NCBI GenBank assembly: GCA_004299705.1
Contig: SCQS01000023.1
Location: forward strand, 1 to 64,000
Direction of reading: 5' to 3'
Length of the DNA stretch: 64,000 bases
Source of the DNA: Rhodanobacteraceae bacterium
GTDB taxonomy: Bacteria > Pseudomonadota > Gammaproteobacteria > Xanthomonadales > Rhodanobacteraceae
Below, in pieces: positions 1-7,586 of the stretch (position 1 is its first letter; every line of letters begins with the position of its first letter). Both the position numbers and the translations under genes were made by a program. The notes under the pieces are model-generated. The model was not told the DNA's origin and did no database searches. It worked only from the letters and a program-made list of their open reading frames with translations.

Positions 1-1
1 A

Positions 2-1780
2 AAACCCTGGCAACTGTTCGGGATGAAAGGAAAAACCCGCACCGACCCATGCTTCGTTACGATCTCGCAATCAAGGGGGTATCGGTCTGGTGCGGGGTGC
101 AACCAACTTACAAGGGGGATCGAGGGGGATGCTGCTTCTACGCTGGACAACCGCGGCATCGCCATCGCCGCGCTGTTCGGCGCGGGCGCGTGGCTGCTGC
201 ACCCGTTGTTCGTATCGGCGACGCTGTACATCGTGCAGCGCGAGGCCATGCTGCCGGCAACGTTCGTGTTGATCGGGATGCTGGGCTGGATGGCTTCGCG
301 CGAAGTGTTGGCGCGCGGACACATCATGCGCGCGTTGGCGGGAATGGCGCTTTCCGCATGGCTGTGCACGATGCTGGCCGTGCTGTCCAAGGCCAACGGC
401 GCCCTGTTTCCGATCCTGTTGCTGCTGACCGAGTGGATCGTGCTGGCACCACACCGACCCATGCCGACACCCCGGGGAGAGCGCACGCGCAAACGCCTGG
501 TACTGGTGTTTCTGGGCATTCCAAGTGCGCTGGTCGTTGCCTACCTGTTGTACCTGCTACCGGGATCAATCGCCAATGCCCCGGCTGTGCGCGGCTGGAC
601 CGTCGGCGAGCGGCTGCTGACCGAACCGCGCGTGTTGACCGACTATCTGCGGTTGCTGTTCATCCCGCACGCGCACTCGACGGGACTGTTCAACGACCAG
701 TTTGCGATTTCCACGGGCTGGCTGCACCCGGCTTCGACGCTGCCCTGTATCGTGCTGATCCTCGCCTTGATCGGGGTCGCGCTCGCATTGCGCAAAAAGC
801 ATCCCGCGATCGCGCTGGCATTGCTGTTTTACTTTGCCGCGCAATTGATGGAGTCGGGTTGGATTCCACTGGAGTTGTATTTCGAGCATCGCAATTACCT
901 GCCGGCCATGCTGCTGTTCTGGCCTATCGGGTTGGGCCTCGCGCGGCCCGGCACGTTGCGCTGGCTGGGGGGGCTCGCTGCGGCGTGCATCCTGCTGGTG
1001 TTGGCAGGCCTCACCTTTCAGCGTGCCACTTTGTGGGGCGACGGATTCCGGCAGGCGCAGGTGTGGGCTGCAATCAATCCGGATTCCGCGCGCGCGCAGA
1101 CCAACGCCGCGCTGTACGACATGCAGCATGACCGCCCACGTCTTGCCGTGGCGCGATTGCGACTGTCCTTGCCACGGCACCCTGACGACATCCAGTTGCC
1201 GATCAATCTGATCGGGGCGGAGTGCAAACTGGGCGCGGTGCAACCTAGGACGCTGGCAAGCGCAGAACTTGCACTGGCGCACGACCGCGTCGGCGCACAA
1301 GTGACGTTCAATTGGTTCAACGAAGCTCTGGACATGGCGAGCAGGCACACATGCAACGGTCTCGACTTCCAGGCACTGCAGGCAACACTGGACGCGGCAC
1401 GACGCAATCCGCACTGGAGCAGCCACCAAGCGCTCCAACAAAATCTGGATCATCTGCAAGGCGAGCTGGACTTGGCCGAAGGCCAGCCGGATGCCGCGCT
1501 CGCGGCATTCAATCGCGCACTGGCCGCGTCGGCCAACCCGGGCACGGCCCTGCAACAGGCCGCATATCTCGGTTCACACGGTTACCCCAGACTCGGGTTG
1601 AAGCATCTCGACTACTTCGCAACTCTTCCCCCCGGGCCCAAACCCGGCATTGGCATGCCAAGCATCCACGCGTGGGTATTGCGCGAACAGGGCTGGTGGA
1701 AAACGGAAACCGCGTATCTGCGCAAGACGCTTGAGCAGGACGCGGCCCAGCGGGTGGCACCGCTCCCGGAAAAGAGATAG
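2..1780 (+). CDS. TPR-containing GT-C (TMTC-like) membrane glycosyltransferase, 5' partial
   Basis: The reading frame is open to the left edge, so the true start lies outside the window and 592 residues are visible. After an odd, non-membrane stretch (about 45 residues) come several hydrophobic helices, then a soluble C-terminal half with alanine-rich helical pairs typical of TPR repeats. The membrane part aligns with the gene at 2337: 'TLYIVQREAML' here matches 'VLYVVQRMESL' there, and 'LTEPRVLTDYLRLLFIP' matches 'LTEPRVLVDYLHWTLFP'. Proteins of this layout (TMTC/DUF1736-like GT-C enzymes) transfer sugars from polyprenyl-phosphate donors to proteins on the outer face of the inner membrane. 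The catalytic first loop would be off the left edge. The odd stretch carries a decayed copy of the hairpin repeat (about 110-134). A glycosyltransferase role is inferred from the paralogue; the substrate is unknown. Confidence 0.6.
   Translation, partial: KPWQLFGMKGKTRTDPCFVTISQSRGYRSGAGCNQLTRGIEGDAASTLDNRGIAIAALFGAGAWLLHPLFVSATLYIVQREAMLPATFVLIGMLGWMASREVLARGHIMRALAGMALSAWLCTMLAVLSKANGALFPILLLLTEWIVLAPHRPMPTPRGERTRKRLVLVFLGIPSALVVAYLLYLLPGSIANAPAVRGWTVGERLLTEPRVLTDYLRLLFIPHAHSTGLFNDQFAISTGWLHPASTLPCIVLILALIGVALALRKKHPAIALALLFYFAAQLMESGWIPLELYFEHRNYLPAMLLFWPIGLGLARPGTLRWLGGLAAACILLVLAGLTFQRATLWGDGFRQAQVWAAINPDSARAQTNAALYDMQHDRPRLAVARLRLSLPRHPDDIQLPINLIGAECKLGAVQPRTLASAELALAHDRVGAQVTFNWFNEALDMASRHTCNGLDFQALQATLDAARRNPHWSSHQALQQNLDHLQGELDLAEGQPDAALAAFNRALAASANPGTALQQAAYLGSHGYPRLGLKHLDYFATLPPGPKPGIGMPSIHAWVLREQGWWKTETAYLRKTLEQDAAQRVAPLPEKR
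110..134 (+). repeat. decayed copy of the ATCCCCC/GGGGGAT hairpin element inside a gene
   Basis: The end of the element (AAGGGGGATCGAGGGGGATG) is intact, but its upstream hairpins are degraded; a run beginning AAGGGGGTATCGG near 74 may be their remnant. It lies in frame inside the partial GT-C gene, at about the same place between membrane helices as the first insertion in the paralogue at 2337. Confidence 0.55.
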
Positions 1781-1782
1781 AG

Positions 1783-2037
1783 CTAAGCCGCCCGTGAATG
1801 ATGCTTGGTCTGATCGCCCAGCCCGTTCAGCAACGCCGTTATGGAAATATCTTCATCCAAGGCATCCCAATGCAAGCCCCGCGAGCTGATACGGCAAACA
1901 GCACGTTCATCCGGAGTGGCTTGCAGCAAGCGCGGGAACCACGCCAGTGGAACCCCCAGGACTCGGCCATCGGCAAGCTCCACCCACATGCTGTCCCGAT
2001 CGAAACGTACCGATTTGGCCCTAACCGAAGTAGTCAT
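1783..2037 (-). CDS. DUF2442 family protein (putative TA partner)
   Basis: A small protein of 84 residues beginning MTTSVRAKSVRF, with the DUF2442 pattern: a strand-rich start, 'WVELADGRVLGVPLAWFPRL' and the ending 'GLHWDALDEDISITALLNG'. DUF2442 proteins are commonly encoded next to DUF4160 proteins, and the pair is regarded as a putative toxin-antitoxin or regulatory module; the mode of action is not established. The chosen ATG at 2037 overlaps the end of the upstream DUF4160 gene by 17 bases, which suggests translational coupling. A longer frame from 2127 exists, but its extra 30 residues do not look like the family. Confidence 0.75.
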   Translation of the reverse strand: MTTSVRAKSVRFDRDSMWVELADGRVLGVPLAWFPRLLQATPDERAVCRISSRGLHWDALDEDISITALLNGLGDQTKHHSRAA

Positions 2038-2263
2038 GCCACGACCTCGCAATTCGTCCGCAGTTGTTTTCAACCAACTCAAGCAGTTCCCGCAAGGCTC
2101 TTGCGTTGTAGCCGTCATTATACGCAACGGTCACGGTTGGCTCGATCCATATTTTCGCCTCGTTATCGCCCTTCTCCACGTGAACGTGCGCGGGCTCGCG
2201 CGGTGAACCTTCGTTCGAGTAAAAATAGAACCTGTAACCTCGGTGGCGAAAAACAACTGGCAT
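2021..2263 (-). CDS. DUF4160 family protein (putative TA partner)
   Basis: An 80-residue protein with the DUF4160 signature: 'YRFYFYSNEGSPREPAHVHVEKG' (residues about 10-32) followed by 'AKIWIEP' and a C-terminal helix. DUF4160 genes are typically followed by a DUF2442 gene, as here with a 17-base overlap. The function is unproven; by context it is the first gene of a two-gene module resembling a type II toxin-antitoxin pair. It lies between two paralogous GT-C genes and on the opposite strand, which suggests that the module inserted between them or that the duplication spans it. Confidence 0.75.
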   Translation of the reverse strand: MPVVFRHRGYRFYFYSNEGSPREPAHVHVEKGDNEAKIWIEPTVTVAYNDGYNARALRELLELVENNCGRIARSWHDYFG

Positions 2264-2336
2264 GCTGCTCCCGTTGCGCTACGCGCTGTCCAAGCCAACC
2301 TAGCATGACATACCCTCCGATTGAAGGATTTCAACG

Positions 2337-4511
2337 ATGTCGCTGAGTGTGCACACTCGCAAATGGTTGCCGTGGCTGCTGCTTGCGATTGCCGTGCTCG
2401 CAACCGCTGCGGTGTACTGGCCCGGGCGTACCGGTGGCTGGGTGTTCGACGATTACCCGAACATCGTGGACAACGCCGCCATCCACATCACCCCCGGACA
2501 CTCGACCTTGGTGGCGTGGGTGAATTCGGCGCTGTCCTCGCCTGCGAGTTTCCTGCGCCGGCCACTGGCGTCGCTGACATTTTCCGTCAACTGGTATTTC
2601 GGCGGCGGGAACCCATGGGATTTCAAGGTCACCAACATCGCGATCCACCTTGTCAACGGCGTGCTGCTTTTCGTGATGCTGAGGGCGTTGTTGCGGTTGT
2701 TGGCGTTGCGGAGCGGCATCCCCAGGCTTGATGACATCCCCCCGGCGCTGCGCGCCGACCCCCTTCGTTCCGAAGGGGGTGAGCATGACCTCCCCCTTCC
2801 ACGGGAAGGGGGATCGAGGGGGATGCGCTTTTTACCCATCGACGAATCCGCAGCAACGCGCCTTGCTCTGATCGTCGCCGCTGCATGGATGCTGCTGCCG
2901 ATCAATCTGATGGCGGTGCTGTACGTGGTGCAGCGGATGGAAAGCCTGTGCCAGGTGTTCGTGTTGGCCGGGTTGTGGGCCTACCTGCACGGGCGCTGGA
3001 TGATGCTGACGGCAGGCGACGACGCCAAACGCGACCGGCGTGGTTTCGGGCTGGCGGTTGCGGGGATCGTGCTGGGCACGTGCATCGGCCTCACTTCGAA
3101 AGAAACCGCGGTGCTGCTGCCGGTGTTCGCGTTCCTCGCGGAATGGGTCGTCGTAGGTTCCACGCGCAACACAGGAAGCCATCCCCCTCAGTCCCCCTTC
3201 CTGCGGAAGGGGGAGGATCACCCCCTTCCGGAGGAAGGGGGTCGCGCGCAGCGCGGGGGGATGCCAGCGCACGCAGACAAGCGCATCTGGACGCTGTTCA
3301 CGGTCACGTTGTTTGTGCCGGCGGTGTTGGGATTTCTGTGGCTGCTGCGCAGTGCGTTGCGTGCAAGCTCATGGAGTGGGCGCGACTTCACGCTGGCTCA
3401 ACGTCTGTTGACGGAACCGCGGGTGCTGGTGGACTACCTGCACTGGACACTGTTCCCCAACCCCGACGTGCTGAGCCTGTATCACGACGAGATCGTGAAA
3501 TCGACGGGCCTGTTGACGCCTTGGACCACGCTGGGCTCGATCGTGCTGTTGCTCGCGCTGCTCATCGGCGCGATATGGCTGCGCAAGCGCAAACCGCTGG
3601 TGTCGCTGGGCATCCTGTGGTTCTTCGCAGGCAACCTTTTGACCGCAACCATCATTCCGCTGGAACTGGTGTACGAGCAGAGAATGTACTTCGCATCGAT
3701 CGGCGTGCTGCTGGCGGTGGGTACGCTGCTTCTGGGGTTACGCTGGAAAATCGCTTGGCCACTTCTGCGGGGCTTCTTGGTCGCCGTCGCGCTGCTGTGG
3801 TTCGCCGTCGCCACCAACCTGCGCGCGCAGGAATGGTCGAATCCTTTGCGCCTCGCAATCGCCGAGGCCAACCGCCACCCGGAATCGGCCCGCGCGGTGT
3901 ACGAAGCCGGCCGGCTATTGCTGATCGCATCGAACTACCAGCCCGGGAAAACCTTGGATGCTTCGTGGAAGTACCTGCGCGAAGCTGCCGCCATCCCGGG
4001 ATCTTCCAGTCTGCCCGATCAAGCGATGATCATGATCACGGATCATGACCATCAGGGCACGGACGCCGATTACTGGAATTCGATGATCCACAAGCTGCGC
4101 GATCAGCCGACCCGGCAGGAAGACATTTCCGCACTGATCTCGTTGACCAACTGCTATGGCGCGAGCATCTGCAAGTTCGACGTGTCGTGGTTGCAGCGTG
4201 CTTATGCGGCGGCTTTGTCGCGCCCGCACCCCATCGCGCGGCTCGATGGCGCCTACGCCGACTTCCTACGCGACATACTGCATGACAACATGCAAGCGGA
4301 GGTCTATCTTGCGCGCGCGGTTGCCGGTGCGCCCAGCGAATCGGCCTATCGCGTGGATCTGGCGGCACTTTACGCACGCAACGGACAGACCGAAAAGGCG
4401 CTGGAACAGATCGATGCTTTGCGAAGGCTCAACTACGCCGGCCGACTCGACGGACAGATTGCGACACTCGAGCGACTGACGGAACAAGGCAGCAAGCCAG
4501 CCCGGAAATAA
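2337..4511 (+). CDS. TPR-containing GT-C (TMTC-like) membrane glycosyltransferase with two in-frame repeat insertions
   Basis: The 724-residue protein starts with a membrane helix (about 11-28) and then 'GWVFDDYPNI', where Asp38-Asp39 sit in the first periplasmic loop as in GT-C O-mannosyltransferases of the TMTC/DUF1736 type. About ten further helices follow, then a TPR-like C-terminal domain from about residue 510. The likely role is transfer of a sugar from a polyprenyl-phosphate donor to protein; pilin is a candidate because pilB-pilD lie nearby, but this is inference. Residues about 133-163 and 281-309 are translated copies of the genome's hairpin repeat, in opposite orientations, placed in loops between helices without breaking the frame. 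It is paralogous to the partial gene at the left edge. Confidence 0.7.
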   Translation: MSLSVHTRKWLPWLLLAIAVLATAAVYWPGRTGGWVFDDYPNIVDNAAIHITPGHSTLVAWVNSALSSPASFLRRPLASLTFSVNWYFGGGNPWDFKVTNIAIHLVNGVLLFVMLRALLRLLALRSGIPRLDDIPPALRADPLRSEGGEHDLPLPREGGSRGMRFLPIDESAATRLALIVAAAWMLLPINLMAVLYVVQRMESLCQVFVLAGLWAYLHGRWMMLTAGDDAKRDRRGFGLAVAGIVLGTCIGLTSKETAVLLPVFAFLAEWVVVGSTRNTGSHPPQSPFLRKGEDHPLPEEGGRAQRGGMPAHADKRIWTLFTVTLFVPAVLGFLWLLRSALRASSWSGRDFTLAQRLLTEPRVLVDYLHWTLFPNPDVLSLYHDEIVKSTGLLTPWTTLGSIVLLLALLIGAIWLRKRKPLVSLGILWFFAGNLLTATIIPLELVYEQRMYFASIGVLLAVGTLLLGLRWKIAWPLLRGFLVAVALLWFAVATNLRAQEWSNPLRLAIAEANRHPESARAVYEAGRLLLIASNYQPGKTLDASWKYLREAAAIPGSSSLPDQAMIMITDHDHQGTDADYWNSMIHKLRDQPTRQEDISALISLTNCYGASICKFDVSWLQRAYAAALSRPHPIARLDGAYADFLRDILHDNMQAEVYLARAVAGAPSESAYRVDLAALYARNGQTEKALEQIDALRRLNYAGRLDGQIATLERLTEQGSKPARK
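2733..2825 (+). repeat. ATCCCCC/GGGGGAT multi-hairpin element, forward copy, in frame inside a GT-C gene
   Basis: About 93 bp with three consecutive hairpins: CGGCGC-TG-CGCGCCG, CCCCCTTCG-TTC-CGAAGGGGG and CCCCCTTCC-ACG-GGAAGGGGG, ending ATCGAGGGGGATG. The length is a multiple of three and the copy is read as 'DIPPALRADPLRSEGG'-type peptide. This copy shows all modules of the family and serves as the reference. Confidence 0.9.
3180..3263 (-). repeat. ATCCCCC/GGGGGAT multi-hairpin element, reverse copy, in frame inside a GT-C gene
   Basis: The same family in the opposite orientation: CATCCCCCTCAG, then hairpins CCCCCTTCC-TGC-GGAAGGGGG and CCCCCTTCC-GGA-GGAAGGGGG, then CGCGCGCAGCGCG and GGGGGGATG. 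It is 84 bp, a multiple of three, and is translated as 'SPFLRKGE'-type peptide. Confidence 0.9.
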
Positions 4512-4520
4512 AACCCGCAG

Positions 4521-4554
4521 TTGACACACCCCAATCGCGCACGCATCACGATGC
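4521..4554 (+). promoter_or_regulatory. possible promoter/operator of the RHH-PIN toxin-antitoxin pair
   Basis: TTGACA at 4521-4526 is a perfect sigma-70 -35 box. The perfect palindrome GCATC-AC-GATGC at 4543-4554 lies where a -10 box would be expected, so binding of the antitoxin there could block transcription. No convincing -10 hexamer is visible, so this is tentative. Confidence 0.35.
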
Positions 4555-4578
4555 TTTATCAATGATGCTTGTGATGTC

Positions 4579-4830
4579 ATGCGCACCACCATCACCCTCG
4601 AACCCGATGTGGAAGCCCTGCTGAAACGGGCCATGCGCGAGCGTGGAGTCACCTTCAAGGACGCGGTCAATCAGGCCGTGCGTGCCGGGCTGAACAAACC
4701 GGTCGAAGACATACCGCCGTTCAAGCAACGCGCGTTCCACTTGGGCGCACCGCTGGAGGATCTGACCAAGGCGCTCGCGTTGGCCGATGAACTGGACGAC
4801 ATCACCCACGGCTGGGTGCCGAGAGGGTGA
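4579..4830 (+). CDS. VapB-type ribbon-helix-helix antitoxin
   Basis: An 83-residue protein whose N-terminus, 'MRTTITLEPDVEALLKRAM', has the strand-helix pattern of a ribbon-helix-helix DNA-binding domain (DUF2191-like VapB). The C-terminal part, 'PPFKQRAFHLGAPLEDL', fits the peptide that wraps and inhibits the PIN toxin. It ends in a GTGA overlap with the toxin gene, the classic layout for antitoxin-toxin coupling. It probably represses its own promoter through the palindrome just upstream. Confidence 0.8.
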   Translation: MRTTITLEPDVEALLKRAMRERGVTFKDAVNQAVRAGLNKPVEDIPPFKQRAFHLGAPLEDLTKALALADELDDITHGWVPRG

Positions 4831-5291
4831 GGACACCCGATGTCAATGTTCTGGTTTATGCGACCAACCTTGACGCACCGCAGCGGGCGGCGGCCGCGCG
4901 ATGGCTTGAAGAAGCTTTTCGCGACCCCGCAGGCATCGCCTTCACGTGGCATGCCCTGGCGGCTTTCCTGCGCTTGAGCACGCAAGGACGCATCGTGCCG
5001 AAAGCCCTCCCGCTCGAAACAGCGTTGCAGGTGATGGACGAATGGCTCGGGCACCCGCGGGCACGCATCATCGGCGCCACCGAGCGCCATGCGGCGGTGC
5101 TGGGACGCCTGCTGATCGGCGCCGGACGCGGCGGCAACCTCGTCGGCGACGCGCAGCTTGCCGCCATCGCGATCTCGCATGGCGCCGTGCTGGGCACGTT
5201 CGATCGTGACTTCGAGCGTTTCGCCGGGTTGCGCTTCGAACATCTCGACTCCCAATCCATACCCGACCTTGGCAGCCATTACCGGGCGTGA
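4827..5291 (+). CDS. VapC-type PIN-domain toxin ribonuclease
   Basis: The 154-residue PIN-domain protein starts at GTG 4827, overlapping the antitoxin stop (GTGA). The acidic residues expected for the metal site are visible in 'TPDVNVLVYA' (residue 5), 'GDAQLAAIA' and 'TFDRDF' near the C-terminus. VapC toxins are Mg-dependent ribonucleases that cleave tRNA or rRNA and are held in check by the neighbouring VapB. The form with 'GNLVGDAQLAAIAISHG' is typical of the longer VapC subgroup. The specific RNA target cannot be told from sequence. Confidence 0.85.
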   Translation: MRTPDVNVLVYATNLDAPQRAAAARWLEEAFRDPAGIAFTWHALAAFLRLSTQGRIVPKALPLETALQVMDEWLGHPRARIIGATERHAAVLGRLLIGAGRGGNLVGDAQLAAIAISHGAVLGTFDRDFERFAGLRFEHLDSQSIPDLGSHYRA

Positions 5292-5314
5292 TCAAACCTT
5301 GCGTGACCATGGTA

Positions 5315-5328
5315 GACTGACTACAGTC
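5315..5328 (+). promoter_or_regulatory. inverted repeat, possible Phd-type operator
   Basis: GACTG-ACTA-CAGTC is a perfect 5-bp inverted repeat 10 bases upstream of the Phd-like antitoxin start. Antitoxins of this family usually autoregulate through short palindromes at their promoter. No clear -35/-10 pair was found. Confidence 0.35.
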
Positions 5329-5338
5329 ATCGGAAGCC

Positions 5339-5572
5339 ATGATGGAAATCGAAATCTCCAAATCGAAATTCAAGGCGCACGCACTGGAAATCTTTCGCCA
5401 CATCGAGAAAACCGGCAAGCCCGTGGTCATCACGGACAATGGAACCCCAACCCTGACCGTGACGAGGTTCCACCCCAAACCCCTTGATGCACTGGCACGC
5501 CTGAAAGGTTCTGTCTTGCGCTTCGATCAACCCCTTGCACCGGTGGACGAGAACTGGGAAGCAGACGCGTGA
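5339..5572 (+). CDS. Phd/YefM-type antitoxin
   Basis: The 77-residue protein has the Phd/YefM fold signature: 'ISKSKFKAHALEIFRHIEKTG' followed by 'PVVITDNGTPTLTVTRF'. The tail, 'LDALARLKGSVLRFDQPL', would cover the toxin. Two ATG codons (5339 and 5342) are adjacent and either could be used. The gene ends in a GTGA overlap with a PIN toxin gene. It likely acts as both toxin inhibitor and autorepressor. Confidence 0.8.
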   Translation: MMEIEISKSKFKAHALEIFRHIEKTGKPVVITDNGTPTLTVTRFHPKPLDALARLKGSVLRFDQPLAPVDENWEADA

Positions 5573-5964
5573 TCGTGCTGGACACGCATGTTCTGGTGTG
5601 GTGGATTGGCGGCGATCCGAAGCTTTCGCGCAAGGCATCCGACACGATCCGCAAGGAACTGCCGAACGGGAACCTGGGCATCCCGGCGATATCGGCGTGG
5701 GAGGTTGGCATGCTGGTTGCAAAGGGGCGGCTTGCATTGGGGATGGATATCGATGAGTGGCTGAATATCTTGCTGTCGGTTCTCAACGTAACGCTGTTGC
5801 CACTGACCGCCCAGGCCGCACTGGATTCCACTCGATTGCCCGGTGATTTTCATGGCGATCCGGCAGACCGCATGATCGTTGCCACCGCACGCGCTGAAAA
5901 CGCACCGCTCGTCACAGCCGATCAACGCATCCGGGCATATCGCCACGTGCGCACCATCTGGTGA
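5569..5964 (+). CDS. VapC-type PIN-domain toxin ribonuclease
   Basis: The 131-residue protein has a clear PIN signature: 'MIVLDTHVLVWWIGG' (Asp5), 'AISAWEVGMLVAKGRL', 'DPADRMIVATARAENAPLVTAD' and the final 'IRAYRHVRTIW'. It starts at GTG 5569 inside a GTGA overlap with the Phd-type antitoxin. It is the family usually paired with Phd-type antitoxins and is predicted to be an endoribonuclease. Its own stop lies close to the DegT gene start, so the TA pair is packed against the glycan gene. Confidence 0.87.
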   Translation: MIVLDTHVLVWWIGGDPKLSRKASDTIRKELPNGNLGIPAISAWEVGMLVAKGRLALGMDIDEWLNILLSVLNVTLLPLTAQAALDSTRLPGDFHGDPADRMIVATARAENAPLVTADQRIRAYRHVRTIW

Positions 5965-5990
5965 TTCCTTCCGCGTTACGTGGAATGAGC

Positions 5991-7415
5991 ATGCAAAACA
6001 AGAGCCACCATGAGCCGCCCTTCCTGATCTTCGGCTCGCCGCTGATCGAACAGGCCGAAATCGACGAAGTCGTGGCGTGCATGGAGTCCGCGTGGCTGGG
6101 AACCGGACCGCGCGTGGCTCGGTTCGAGCGTGATTTCGCGGCCTACCAAGGCCTGCAACCCGCACGGGTCGCGGCGGTGAACTCGTGCACGGCGGCGCTG
6201 CACGTCAGCATGGTGGCGGCCAACCTTGAACCGGGCAGCGAAGTCATCACCACGTCGATGACGTTCTGCGCGTCGGTCAACGCGATCATCCATGCCGGAC
6301 TCACTCCCGTCCTTGCGGATGTCGATCCGTTGACGCAAAACATCGACCCCGCTGCCATCGAAGCCGCGATCACGCCGCGTACGCGCGCGATCCTGCCGGT
6401 GCATTTTGCGGGGCGTGCCTGCGAGATGGACGCGATCATGGCGATCGCCGACAAGCACGGCCTGAAGGTGATCGAGGATTGCGCGCACGCCATCGAAACC
6501 ACGTACCACGGCCGCAAGGCCGGCAGCTTCGGCGACTTCGGCTGCTTCAGCTTCTACGCCACCAAGAACGTCGTCACTGGCGAAGGCGGGATGATCGTCG
6601 GCCGCGACGAGGCGCATATCGCGCGCGCCAAGGTGCTGGCGCTGCACGGAATGAGCAAGGATGCCTGGCACCGCTTCGGCGACCAGGGCTACAAGCATTA
6701 CCAAGTGGTCGAGGCCGGCTTCAAGTACAACATGATGGATTTGCAGGCCGCCATAGGCATCCACCAACTGGCGCGCGTGGAGCAGAACTGGAAACGCCGC
6801 GAAGCCATCTGGAATCGGTACATGGAGGCGTTCGCCGACCTGCCCATCGGCCTGCCGGCACCCACGACACACATCCCCCTTCCGCAGGAAGGCTCCCCCA
6901 CCGCAAACCTCCCCCTTCCGCAGGAAGGGGGTGACACGGCCCCCCTCCCCCTTCCGCAGGAAGGCTCCCCCACCGCAAACCTCCCCCTTCCGCAGGAAGG
7001 CACCCGCACCGCGAACCTCCCCCTTCCGCAGGAAGGGGGATTGAGGGGGATGGCTTCCGCTTCGCAAGCCGCATCCCCCCGCGCTGCGCGCGACCCCCTT
7101 CGTGCCGAAGGGGGTGAACTCGCCGCCACGCGCCACGCGTATCACCTGTTCACCATCATGATCGATGAAGCGCGCTGCGGCATCTCACGCGATGATTTCT
7201 TGAATGCCATGAACGCGCGCCGCATCGGCACCGGCGTGCATTACCTCTCGGTCCCCGAGCATCCGTACTACCAGCAGCGTTACGGCTGGAAGCCGGAACA
7301 ATGGCCCAACGCGATGCGGATCGGCCGCGAAACCGTAAGCCTGCCACTTTCGCCCAAGCTAACCGATGCGGATGTGGAGAGGGTGATCACTGCGGTGCGC
7401 GACGTAGTGGCATGA
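5991..7415 (+). CDS. DegT/DnrJ/EryC1/StrS aminotransferase with a 12-residue repeat insertion
   Basis: PLP-dependent sugar aminotransferase (nucleotide-sugar keto group to amine, for surface glycan or pilin sugar synthesis). Typical motifs are 'TGPRVARFERDFA', 'NSCTAALHVSM', 'EDCAHAIETTYHGRKAGSFGDFGCFSFYATKN', with the PLP lysine at about residue 192, and the C-terminal 'GTGVHYLSVPEHPYY'. Residues about 294-376 are not family sequence: five 12-residue repeats of the type 'PLPQEGSPTANL' plus a further hairpin module, inserted in frame just before the conserved 'RHAYHLFTI' strand. Without it the protein would have the usual 390 residues. I chose ATG 5991; ATG 5985 and GTG 5961 are alternatives. 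Whether the enzyme tolerates the insertion is unknown. Confidence 0.88.
   Translation: MQNKSHHEPPFLIFGSPLIEQAEIDEVVACMESAWLGTGPRVARFERDFAAYQGLQPARVAAVNSCTAALHVSMVAANLEPGSEVITTSMTFCASVNAIIHAGLTPVLADVDPLTQNIDPAAIEAAITPRTRAILPVHFAGRACEMDAIMAIADKHGLKVIEDCAHAIETTYHGRKAGSFGDFGCFSFYATKNVVTGEGGMIVGRDEAHIARAKVLALHGMSKDAWHRFGDQGYKHYQVVEAGFKYNMMDLQAAIGIHQLARVEQNWKRREAIWNRYMEAFADLPIGLPAPTTHIPLPQEGSPTANLPLPQEGGDTAPLPLPQEGSPTANLPLPQEGTRTANLPLPQEGGLRGMASASQAASPRAARDPLRAEGGELAATRHAYHLFTIMIDEARCGISRDDFLNAMNARRIGTGVHYLSVPEHPYYQQRYGWKPEQWPNAMRIGRETVSLPLSPKLTDADVERVITAVRDVVA
6875..7117 (+). repeat. five-fold 36-bp tandem hairpin array plus hairpin module, in frame inside the DegT gene
   Basis: Five copies of CCCCCTTCCGCAGGAAGG start at 6875, 6911, 6947, 6983 and 7019, an exact 36-bp period. 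The array ends with the usual GATTGAGGGGGATGG. A further module follows, with hairpins GCGCGC-TG-CGCGCG and CCCCCTTCG-TGC-CGAAGGGGG, to about 7117. This is the only tandem amplification of the element in the window. Confidence 0.93.
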
Positions 7416-7506
7416 CGCCCAGGCACTTCGAGCACGCAAGCCGAGGCCACCCACGGCAGGCTTGCACCGGAAACACGCAACGCCTTTCCTGAATGGACGC
7501 CTTGTT

Positions 7507-7565
7507 ATTCCCGATTGGACGGCATTGCATTCCCGATTGGACGAACCCATAATCCCGATCGGACG
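7507..7565 (+). promoter_or_regulatory. three direct repeats at 22-bp spacing upstream of the DUF4143 ATPase
   Basis: ATTCCCGATTGGACG occurs at 7507-7521 and 7529-7543, with a two-mismatch copy at 7551-7565. The 22-bp period is about two helical turns, so a protein could bind all three on one DNA face. Each copy has an imperfect dyad (CC-GATT-GG). The array ends 21 bases before the ATPase ATG, which fits an operator. Confidence 0.6.
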
Positions 7566-7586
7566 CTACCCCTCGCCGGCTCGACC

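Noticed and set aside
6875..7054. The 36-bp tandem repeats as a possible CRISPR array
   Set aside because: There are no unique spacers: repeat follows repeat directly, the units are translated inside an enzyme gene, and no cas genes are present.
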